Origin: Glutamicibacter sp. B1
GTDB lineage: Bacteria > Actinomycetota > Actinomycetes > Actinomycetales > Micrococcaceae
Assembly (NCBI RefSeq): GCF_039602135.1
Contig: NZ_CP125942.1
Location: forward strand, 2,108,001-2,172,000
Reading direction: 5' to 3'
DNA length: 64,000 bases
Shown here: one piece after another, positions 57,494 through 64,000 of the stretch
Numbering within the stretch: the stretch's first letter is position 1
Layout of the letters: each line of letters starts with the position of its first letter
Program-made: the position numbers and the translations under genes
The notes under the pieces: generated by a model
What the model was told of the DNA's origin: nothing
Databases searched by the model: none
The model's input: the letters and a program-made list of their open reading frames with translations, nothing else

Positions 57494-58918
57494 ATGTTTA
57501 CCAGTCCAGAAGAAGTCTTGGCATACATTGCCGAAGAGGACATCAAGTTCGTCGACATCCGTTTCACCGACCTTCCAGGCGTTCAGCAGCACTTCAACGT
57601 GCCCGCCAAGTCGGTCGATGCTGACTTCTTCGTCAACGGCCAGCTCTTTGATGGTTCTTCCATCCGCGGCTTCGCTGGCATCTCTGAATCAGACATGCAG
57701 TTGACCCCTGATGTCACCACCGGTTTCATCGATCCATTCCGCATCGAAAAGACCCTGGCATTCAACTTCTCGATCATCAACCCACGTACCGGTGAGCCTT
57801 ACCACCGTGACCCACGTGGCGTTGCTGAGCGTGCAGAGGCTTACCTCGAATCCACCGGAATTGCAGACACCGCATTCTTCGCTCCAGAAGCAGAATTCTT
57901 CATCTTCGAAGACGTTCGTTACGAGTCCAAGCCAGAAGGCGCGTTCTACAAGATTGACTCGGACGAGGCTCCTTGGAACACCGGCCGCAAGGAAGAAGGT
58001 GGCAACCAGGGTTACAAGACCGCTTTCAAGGGTGGCTACTTCCCAGTTGCACCAACCGACAAGCAGGCTGACCTGCGCGACGCAATCTGCGTAGAGCTAG
58101 ACAACGCTGGCCTTGAGGTTGAGCGTAGCCACCACGAAGTGGGTGCTGCCGGCCAGGCTGAAATCAACTACAAGTTCAACACCATGGTTCACGCTGCTGA
58201 CGAGCTGATGCTCTTCAAGTACATCGTCAAGAATGTGGCTGACGCTTGGGGCAAGTCTGCAACCTTCATGCCTAAGCCTGTCTTCGGCGATAACGGTTCG
58301 GGTATGCACGTTCACCAGTCGCTGTGGACCGCTGGCGAGCCACTGTTCTACGACGAGAAGGGCTACGCTGGCCTCTCCGATACGGCTCGCTGGTACATCG
58401 GTGGCCTGCTCAAGCACGCTTCGGCAGTGCTGGCATTCACCAACCCTACCGTGAACTCCTACCGTCGACTGGTCAAGGGCTTCGAGGCTCCAGTGAACAT
58501 GGTTTACTCGCAGGGTAACCGTTCGGCTGGTATCCGTATCCCAATCACCGGTTCGAACCCTAAGGCTAAGCGCATTGAGTTCCGCGCGCCAGATGCTTCC
58601 TCGAACCCATACCTGGCTTTCGCAGCTCAGCTGATGGCTGGCCTCGACGGAATCAAGAACCGTATCGAGCCTGCAGAGCCAATCGATAAGGACCTCTACG
58701 AGCTTCCTGCCGAGGAAGCCAAGGACATCCAGCGCGCTCCTGAGAGCCTGGAAGAGGCACTGAAGGCCCTGGAAGCCGACCATGACTTCCTGCTTGAAGG
58801 CGGCGTCTTCACCGAGGACCTGATCTCCACTTGGATCGAATACAAGCGCGAAAACGAGATCAAACCACTGAGCCTGCGTCCAAACCCATACGAATTTGAT
58901 CTGTACTACGGTTGCTAA
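57494..58918 (+). CDS. glnA: Glutamine synthetase, type I
   Basis: Main ammonium-assimilating enzyme, forming glutamine from glutamate, ammonia and ATP, 474 residues. Hallmarks include [13 protein letters not shown], the metal-binding [18 protein letters not shown], the flexible-loop and glutamate-binding NRSAGIRIP and [15 protein letters not shown]. The adenylylation Tyr is present in [11 protein letters not shown], so GlnE can switch it off. GGGAG precedes the ATG. Upstream lie a GlnR-like box and about 280 bases of leader; downstream a terminator. It matches mycobacterial GlnA1. Confidence 0.97.
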   Translation: MFTSPEEVLAYIAEEDIKFVDIRFTDLPGVQQHFNVPAKSVDADFFVNGQLFDGSSIRGFAGISESDMQLTPDVTTGFIDPFRIEKTLAFNFSIINPRTGEPYHRDPRGVAERAEAYLESTGIADTAFFAPEAEFFIFEDVRYESKPEGAFYKIDSDEAPWNTGRKEEGGNQGYKTAFKGGYFPVAPTDKQADLRDAICVELDNAGLEVERSHHEVGAAGQAEINYKFNTMVHAADELMLFKYIVKNVADAWGKSATFMPKPVFGDNGSGMHVHQSLWTAGEPLFYDEKGYAGLSDTARWYIGGLLKHASAVLAFTNPTVNSYRRLVKGFEAPVNMVYSQGNRSAGIRIPITGSNPKAKRIEFRAPDASSNPYLAFAAQLMAGLDGIKNRIEPAEPIDKDLYELPAEEAKDIQRAPESLEEALKALEADHDFLLEGGVFTEDLISTWIEYKRENEIKPLSLRPNPYEFDLYYGC

Positions 58919-58954
58919 TCCCGATTCCGGATACATTTCGCAATAGGTAGCTAG

Positions 58955-58990
58955 AAGTTGGGCTTCACCACGGTGAGGCCCAACTTTTTT
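58955..58990 (+). terminator. glnA terminator
   Basis: 15-bp stem (58955-58969 and 58972-58986, one T-G pair) followed by TTTT. Confidence 0.9.
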
Positions 58991-58998
58991 GTGCTTGA

Positions 58999-59004
58999 TA
59001 GGCT
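58999..59004 (+). promoter_or_regulatory. -10 element TAGGCT, likely leaderless start
   Basis: TAGGCT, six bases, then the ATG at 59011, the same hexamer and spacing as at 52057. Confidence 0.5.
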
Positions 59005-59010
59005 ACTAGC

Positions 59011-59391
59011 ATGGATACTTCACAGTGGGTTAGCGTGCAACGCGAGGATGGCGAAACTGTCGGCTATCTCGAACCGTTGGCAGACGACTTCAGCAGTGTC
59101 CTGCCTCGCAATGTTCTCGGTCATGCTATCGATGATCCCACTGAATATCTCCAAGGCGAAGAACTGCTCCAAGAACGCGGAATCGGCGAGCTGATGCACC
59201 CGTGGATACTTGATGCTCAGCAAGGCGAGAGCACAAGCGAGCTGACGATCTTAGAACTCTCTGCTCATGGCATTGTCTTAGCCGACGCATTACATACCAA
59301 AGCACTGTCGCCAACACCTCGGATCCATGTTGACTGGCCCGATGTCACCGGGCGCCTAACACCTGCTATCCCCCGCGCTGCCAATAAATAA
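59011..59391 (+). CDS. Hypothetical acidic protein, 126 aa
   Basis: I do not recognise a family. The protein is soluble, acidic and mixed alpha/beta in appearance: WVSVQREDGETVGYLEPL, then ELLQERGIGELMHPWIL and HVDWPDVTGRLTP. No cysteines, signal peptide or membrane helix. It starts right after the glnA terminator with its own -10 element, and converges on the DUF1990 gene. It could be a conserved accessory protein of the glutamine synthetase region, but nothing in it shows this. Confidence 0.65.
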   Translation: MDTSQWVSVQREDGETVGYLEPLADDFSSVLPRNVLGHAIDDPTEYLQGEELLQERGIGELMHPWILDAQQGESTSELTILELSAHGIVLADALHTKALSPTPRIHVDWPDVTGRLTPAIPRAANK

Positions 59392-59421
59392 GTTACCGCG
59401 CCCAAAAATCTAAGCCGCGCT

Positions 59422-59913
59422 TCAGCTGTGTTTCTCTGCCAGGGCCTTTCCATAACGCCATCTGGTGATTTTTTGGGCCACCAACAGCAGTGGGTAGAGT
59501 ATCCGCCATCCGATGTGATCTGAGGGTGCCGTCAATGAACGAATCTCCAAGAACACGTGCTGCGAACTTCGTACAAGAATGAAAGCTTCTTCACCACGAA
59601 CCGGATGGCCACTACGGGTTGCATAGGCATAGCCCACCCTCGTTGCACTGCGCACCGTATCAACGACCTCTATGGGCTCATCAATAATAATCGGGCCCAG
59701 CCTAGCGTTGAGTCGAGGGCGTGTTCCGATCTGCACCGGATCGGCAGGGGTGACACTAAAACCGCTGCGCGTCTTGATTTCCCACCGAAGCAATGATTCT
59801 GCTGCTTCGCCCCAGAAGGCGTCCCCTGAGCCGAGGTAGTGACGGCGCTTCCAGACACGGAATTGGGAAGTAGTCGGAGCCCAATGTGTCTGCCGGATCT
59901 TGGTCAGCGACAT
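59422..59913 (-). CDS. DUF1990 family protein
   Basis: A 163-residue protein of the DUF1990 family found in plants and bacteria. Typical elements are LGSGDAFWGEAAESLLRWE, then RPRLNARLGPIIIDEP, VGYAYATRSGHPVRGEEAF and the C-terminal ILYPLLLVAQKITRWRYG. Function unknown; the fold may be START-like lipid binding. It follows glnE with a six-base gap and so is likely the last gene of the glnA2-glnE transcript. Confidence 0.87.
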   Translation of the reverse strand: MSLTKIRQTHWAPTTSQFRVWKRRHYLGSGDAFWGEAAESLLRWEIKTRSGFSVTPADPVQIGTRPRLNARLGPIIIDEPIEVVDTVRSATRVGYAYATRSGHPVRGEEAFILVRSSQHVFLEIRSLTAPSDHIGWRILYPLLLVAQKITRWRYGKALAEKHS

Positions 59914-59919
59914 GGGATT

Positions 59920-62900
59920 CTAGTCTTCGAATCCGTAGAAGCGCTGTTCAAAGATGATTCGTGCGTGGCGGGTGGCTCGCAGGTAATCCTCTTCAAGCTC
60001 TACTCCGAAGTGTGGCTCATAGCCGCACCATCTTGCTACTGCTTCCATGTCCCTTGAAGAGCTTGGCAACACGTCACTGGAGCGTCCTGAGGTAATGATT
60101 TCGGCGCTACGAATACGTGTTGCCAACCGCCAAGCGACTGCTAGTTGTTCACTATCTTCTTCGGTGATGGGCTTCAGCTTCGCCAGTTCTTCTAGGGCCT
60201 TCAAAGTAGAAGGAGTTCGAAGTGATTCATGTTGCCAGGCGTACTGTAGCTGATAGAACTGCACCAACCATTCAATGTCGGACAATGAGCCGCGTCCCAG
60301 TTTCAGGTGGCGGTTCGGATCGGCGCCCCGTGGCAGACGCTCAGATTCAACACGAGCCTTGATCTTACGGATCTCACGAATTTCGTTCTCGTCAAGACCT
60401 TTACCGTAGCGTACCGGCTTGATCAGTTCGATAAAGTCTTCGGCGAGTGATGCATCTCCAGCAAAAGGACGAGCTCTTTGTAACGCTTGTCGTTCCCAGA
60501 CCTCAACCCAACGATCGTAATAGCTTGCGTAGGCATCGATGGATCGAACGAGGATTCCCTGTCGACCTTCAGGGCGCAGGTCAGAGTCGACCTTGAGTTT
60601 CACTTCAGCGGGTATTGCTGGTTTGAGTGGTTTGGAGGTCCATGAGACGAGTTCGGTCACCACGCGCAGAGCTTGCTCTTGAGCAGCTTGGGCTTCGGCT
60701 CCCGGCAACGGTCGTTGGACAAATAGAACGTCCGCATCGGAGCCATAGCCGATTTCCTTGCCGCCTTGGCGTCCCATGGCAATCACTGAAATGACAGCAT
60801 GTTCGCCGTGTTTCTGGCGGTCAGCTGCCAGCAGCACTTGGAGGACACCATCAATCATGGCCCCATCAATATTCGAGAGGGCTTGACCCACCTCGTCAAC
60901 GGACAGTAGCCCAGCTCCATCCGCCAGTGCGACACGTAGGAACTCTCGACGGCGGACCATCCTAATCATGCGTATGGCGCTCTCAGGCTGCTTGGTGCGA
61001 TGGATGATCGAGAGGTTCTGCTGCAACAGGCTTTCAAGGCTCTGTGGCATCAAGGACGAATCAGAACCCAACCAAGCAGCTGCGGCCGGTTCATTAGCCA
61101 ACAAATCGGTGAGGAACCGGGTATTCGACAGCAAATGACTTAGCCGTTCGGCGGCAGCGTTGGTATCGCGAAGCATGCCCAGGAACCAGTGTGATTTTCC
61201 GAGCGCTTCACTGAGTCGGCGGAATCCCAAGAGTCCGGCGTCGGGGTCAACACCTCGGGCAAACCAGTCTAAGAGCACGGGTAGTAGCTGTCGCTGTAGT
61301 GACGAACGACGGGAGACTCCCCCGGTTAACGCTTCAATATGTCGCATCGCGGCCTTGGGATCCAAATATCCCAGTGCACGAAGACGAGCCTGCGCGGATT
61401 CAGCGGTCAGCCTGACATCGTCTGCTGAGAGATTGGAGCTACTGACCAATAGTGGGCGATAGAAGATACGTTCGTGCAAGGAACGCACCATGCGCTTGGT
61501 TTCATTCCAACGACGCATGAGCTTTTCTGGGCTGGTAGGTTGCAGGTCTCCCGCACCACGAATCGAACGAGCCAAGACTCGCTGGGCATTCTCCACTCGC
61601 GGCATCAGGTGGGTACGCCGCAGTTGGCTTAGCTGAATTCTGTGCTCTAGTAAGCGCAGGAAACGATAAGAATCATCAAAATTCGTCGCGTCATCCCGGC
61701 CAATATAACCAATCTCGCTCATAGCGTGGATGGCCAGAGTCGTCGTTGGGATTTGAATATCGGGATCAACACGCCCATGAACTAGTTGCAGTAGCTGAAC
61801 GGTAAATTCAACGTCTCGCAGGCCACCTGGACCCAACTTGATCTGCCAAGGAACATCTTCTTTGGCGATATTGTCACTGACTCTTCGACGCATGGCTTGG
61901 ACAGATTCAACGAAACCATCTCGCTCAGAACTGGACCAGACCATGGGAGAAACCATGCGCTCATAAGAGCGCCCAAGTTCCTTGTCCCCAGCGATGCAAC
62001 GGGCTTTGAGCAATGCTTGGAACTCCCACGAATGGGCCCACCGGCGATAGTAGGCTTCATGCGAGGAAAGGGTACGGGTCAGCGCGCCGTCTTTACCTTC
62101 TGGGCGCAGGTTGGCGTCCACTTCCCACAGCATTGGTTCTGGGCCTGGGACCATCAGCGCCCGAGCTGTGTTGCCGCAAATCACGGTGGCAATGGCCGCC
62201 GCCAGATCTTCATCAATTCCAGGGCCTGAACCGTGAACGTAAATTACATCCACGTCAGAGATGTAGTTTAGTTCTCGTGCCCCGCACTTTCCCATGCCAA
62301 TGATGGCGATTTTTACGCGATCAACATCATCTGGATCATATTGTTCGCCTGCCTCAGCGCGGGCGATCGCTAGGGCACCTTCCAAGGCCGCCCCTGCCAT
62401 GTCGGCTAACTCTGCTGCCACATTGGGGAGGATCCGCTGAGGGTTGCTTGCCCCTAGATCACGGTGAGCCAAAGAGAGCAGAGCCATCCGGTAACTTGTG
62501 CGCAGCCGTTGCCGGGCTTCCGCGCCGGTGATGGAGGAGACCCAATGTCCGCCGTTGGTACGCTGAGCATCGATGGACTCAAGCATGCTTTGAACCAGCT
62601 GCTCGCTGGTGGCTTGGGCGAATTCAGTAGACGGCGCCGTGTTGACCGTCTCTAGTGCCTGGGGGCAGCGGATCAGGAATTCGCCCAGGGCCGATGAGCT
62701 ACCCAGTAAGCGCACGAGCCCCTGACAGCTCTCGGGGTCTTTGAAGATGTCGATGGCAGCTGGATGCCGGTCAACTAAACGCAGTGCGAGGAGCAACGCC
62801 TGATCAGGGTCGGGGGCATGCGCCATCTTACTCACGATCAATTGCGGATCAATCGGGGCCAATTCCTTTGATTGAAGGAATTTTTTGGCCCGTTCAATAT

Positions 62901-62946
62901 CGCTGAAACCAGCGTTGATCAATGATCGTGAGGATATGTCCGACAT
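59920..62946 (-). CDS. glnE: Bifunctional glutamine synthetase adenylyltransferase / adenylyl-removing enzyme
   Basis: Adds and removes AMP on the regulatory Tyr of glutamine synthetase according to nitrogen status, about 1008 residues. Two nucleotidyltransferase domains are visible: the N-terminal deadenylylase has GMGKCGARELNYISDVDVIYV and the C-terminal adenylylase AMGRQGGKEIGYGSDADVLFV, each with the Gly-Ser and paired Asp residues intact; helical linker domains lie between. The ATG at 62946 (MSDISSRSL) is preferred over the frame limit at 63063, which overlaps glnA2. It lies 53 bases after glnA2 and opposite glnA. Confidence 0.95.
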   Translation of the reverse strand: MSDISSRSLINAGFSDIERAKKFLQSKELAPIDPQLIVSKMAHAPDPDQALLLALRLVDRHPAAIDIFKDPESCQGLVRLLGSSSALGEFLIRCPQALETVNTAPSTEFAQATSEQLVQSMLESIDAQRTNGGHWVSSITGAEARQRLRTSYRMALLSLAHRDLGASNPQRILPNVAAELADMAGAALEGALAIARAEAGEQYDPDDVDRVKIAIIGMGKCGARELNYISDVDVIYVHGSGPGIDEDLAAAIATVICGNTARALMVPGPEPMLWEVDANLRPEGKDGALTRTLSSHEAYYRRWAHSWEFQALLKARCIAGDKELGRSYERMVSPMVWSSSERDGFVESVQAMRRRVSDNIAKEDVPWQIKLGPGGLRDVEFTVQLLQLVHGRVDPDIQIPTTTLAIHAMSEIGYIGRDDATNFDDSYRFLRLLEHRIQLSQLRRTHLMPRVENAQRVLARSIRGAGDLQPTSPEKLMRRWNETKRMVRSLHERIFYRPLLVSSSNLSADDVRLTAESAQARLRALGYLDPKAAMRHIEALTGGVSRRSSLQRQLLPVLLDWFARGVDPDAGLLGFRRLSEALGKSHWFLGMLRDTNAAAERLSHLLSNTRFLTDLLANEPAAAAWLGSDSSLMPQSLESLLQQNLSIIHRTKQPESAIRMIRMVRRREFLRVALADGAGLLSVDEVGQALSNIDGAMIDGVLQVLLAADRQKHGEHAVISVIAMGRQGGKEIGYGSDADVLFVQRPLPGAEAQAAQEQALRVVTELVSWTSKPLKPAIPAEVKLKVDSDLRPEGRQGILVRSIDAYASYYDRWVEVWERQALQRARPFAGDASLAEDFIELIKPVRYGKGLDENEIREIRKIKARVESERLPRGADPNRHLKLGRGSLSDIEWLVQFYQLQYAWQHESLRTPSTLKALEELAKLKPITEEDSEQLAVAWRLATRIRSAEIITSGRSSDVLPSSSRDMEAVARWCGYEPHFGVELEEDYLRATRHARIIFEQRFYGFED

Positions 62947-62971
62947 GCTACTTCTTATTACTCCCACGAGC

Positions 62972-62993
62972 CGCCGTGTGCGAACACACGGCG
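62972..62993 (-). other. Stable hairpin between glnA2 and glnE
   Basis: Perfect 9-bp stem with a UUCG loop on the RNA sense of these genes and no T tract. It may limit read-through from glnA2 into glnE or protect the glnA2 mRNA end. Confidence 0.5.
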
Positions 62994-62999
62994 ACGTTT

Positions 63000-64000
63000 C
63001 TAGAGGATACTGAGGTTTTTGTTTAGCTCGTAGGGGGTAACAACCTGACGGTAGTCTTCCCACTCAGCCTTCTTGTTCGAGATGAAGGAGTTGAAGACCT
63101 GTTCGCCGAGAACCTCGGCCATGAATTCAGATTCTTCCATCACACGCAATGCGTCGTGAAGGCTACCTGGTAGTGGCACGTGGCCCGAAGCGCGGCGTTC
63201 GGCGGTTGACAAGTTCCATACGTCATCCTCGGTTGGCTCTTCGAGCTCGTAGTTTTCGCGAATGCCTTTAAGACCAGCACCCAACAAGCAAGCGTAGGCA
63301 AGGTAAGGGTTGGCTGCGGAGTCAATGCCACGGTACTCAACCCGGGCGCTTTGGCCCTTACCTGGCTTGTATAGCGGAACTCGCAACAGTGCCGAACGGT
63401 TGTTGTGACCCCATGAGCGATGGCTTGGGGCTTCTCCCCCGCCCCACAGGCGCTTATAGGAATTCACGTACTGGTTGGTGATCGCCGTCATTTCTGGTGC
63501 ATGGTGCAAGATGCCGGCGATGAAGGAACGAGCTACATCTGAGAGCTGGTATTCACGACCGGCTTCAAAGAAGGCATTGCTGTCACCTTCGAAGAGCGAG
63601 AAGTGCGTGTGCATGCCACTGCCCGGGTGCTCTGAGAACGGTTTAGGCATGAACGTCGCGTGGATTCCCTTCTGCATCGCCATCTCCTTGATGACAGTGC
63701 GGAAGGTCATGATGTTATCGGCGGTCTGCAAAGCATCTGCATAACGCAGATCGATTTCATTTTGCCCGGGGCCGGTTTCATGGTGAGAGAACTCTACCGA
63801 AATACCCAGTGCTTCTAGAGTGGTCACCGATGCGCGACGGAAGTCTTGCCCAACACCGTCTGGCACATGGTCAAAGTATCCACCAGTGTCGATAGGACGT
63901 GGGCGTCCGTTGGCGTCCAGCTCTGCTGACTCCAGCAGGTAGAACTCAATTTCCGGATGCGTATAGCAGGTAAAGCCCATATCTGAGGCTACGCTCAGCT
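63000..64000 (-). CDS. glnA2: GlnA2-type glutamine synthetase (N-terminal part outside window)
   Basis: Type I glutamine synthetase paralogue; the frame stays open to the window edge, so the internal ATG at 63980 is not the start and about 110 residues are missing by windowing. Visible motifs are THPEIEFYL, the HHETGPGQNEIDLRYADAL metal site, HPGSGMHTHFS, NRSALLRVP and RVEYRGIDSAANPYL. The adenylylation region reads EDDVWNLSTAER, with Trp where GlnA has Tyr, so GlnE should not modify it. Gene order glnA2-glnE matches other actinobacteria, where GlnA2 is less active and dispensable. Confidence 0.93.
   Translation of the reverse strand, partial: LSVASDMGFTCYTHPEIEFYLLESAELDANGRPRPIDTGGYFDHVPDGVGQDFRRASVTTLEALGISVEFSHHETGPGQNEIDLRYADALQTADNIMTFRTVIKEMAMQKGIHATFMPKPFSEHPGSGMHTHFSLFEGDSNAFFEAGREYQLSDVARSFIAGILHHAPEMTAITNQYVNSYKRLWGGGEAPSHRSWGHNNRSALLRVPLYKPGKGQSARVEYRGIDSAANPYLAYACLLGAGLKGIRENYELEEPTEDDVWNLSTAERRASGHVPLPGSLHDALRVMEESEFMAEVLGEQVFNSFISNKKAEWEDYRQVVTPYELNKNLSIL

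Noticed and set aside
58097..58936. 279-codon minus-strand frame opposite glnA
   Set aside because: Antisense shadow; glnA motifs are intact and the frame runs through the glnA end without its own signals.

Overview
The window looks like core chromosome of a mid-GC actinobacterium of the Micrococcaceae (Arthrobacter/Glutamicibacter type). The evidence is the set of actinobacterial signature families (DUF3159, DUF3710, DUF3093, DUF4193, DUF4191, DUF4192, DUF5998, DUF7455, SepH), a housekeeping SigA, frequent GTG starts, candidate leaderless promoters and GlnE-controlled type I glutamine synthetases. The genus is inferred from protein resemblance. GC content was not computed. I see no prophage, insertion sequence, CRISPR array, rRNA or tRNA.

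Layout. 1-5.4 kb: the 3' part of a FadB-like beta-oxidation gene, a Rieske lipoprotein, an aldo/keto reductase, argG and two tandem paralogous membrane proteins. 5.4-11.4 kb: a minus-strand run of an acetyltransferase, an unknown protein, a DUF402 protein and dxs, then a phosphotransferase, a nonsense-truncated acetyltransferase and a methyltransferase. 11.5-25.8 kb: acnA, an RNA methyltransferase, a KimA-like K+ permease divergent from two TrkA proteins, the DUF3159/OB-fold/DUF3710/dut run, DUF3093, DUF4193, sepH, a phosphodiesterase and DUF5998. 25.9-43 kb: a GNAT/acyl-CoA-synthetase fusion, topoisomerase IV subunit A, cytochrome bd genes cydA-cydB-cydDC, blaI with an M56 peptidase, topoisomerase IV subunit B, a DUF7455 zinc-ribbon gene and sigA. 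43-64 kb: DUF4192, MFS and PAC2 genes, pepA, lpdA, an E2 gene, an atypical kinase, lipB, lipA, DUF4191, RDD, glnA, glnE and partial glnA2.

How the genes fit together. lipB and lipA make the lipoyl groups carried by the E2 protein and reoxidised by LpdA. glnA, glnE and glnA2 form the glutamine synthetase control module, with a GlnR-type box in front of glnA. The cyd genes and the blaI-M56 pair share a dyad operator, suggesting BlaI control of the alternative oxidase. From memory of the Mycobacterium tuberculosis map, 7-47 kb resembles its dxs1-sigA-PAC2 region and 47-64 kb its pepB-dlaT-lipB-lipA-glnA1-glnE-glnA2 region; here the two blocks are adjacent.

Nothing here is plainly a new defence or mobile system. 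The most useful leads are the BlaI-type operators around cyd, the apparent nonsense truncation of an acetyltransferase, the DFQ-containing kinase, the Asp-to-Ser change in the KimA-like transporter, the palindrome in the acnA promoter and the repeated leaderless-promoter pattern.
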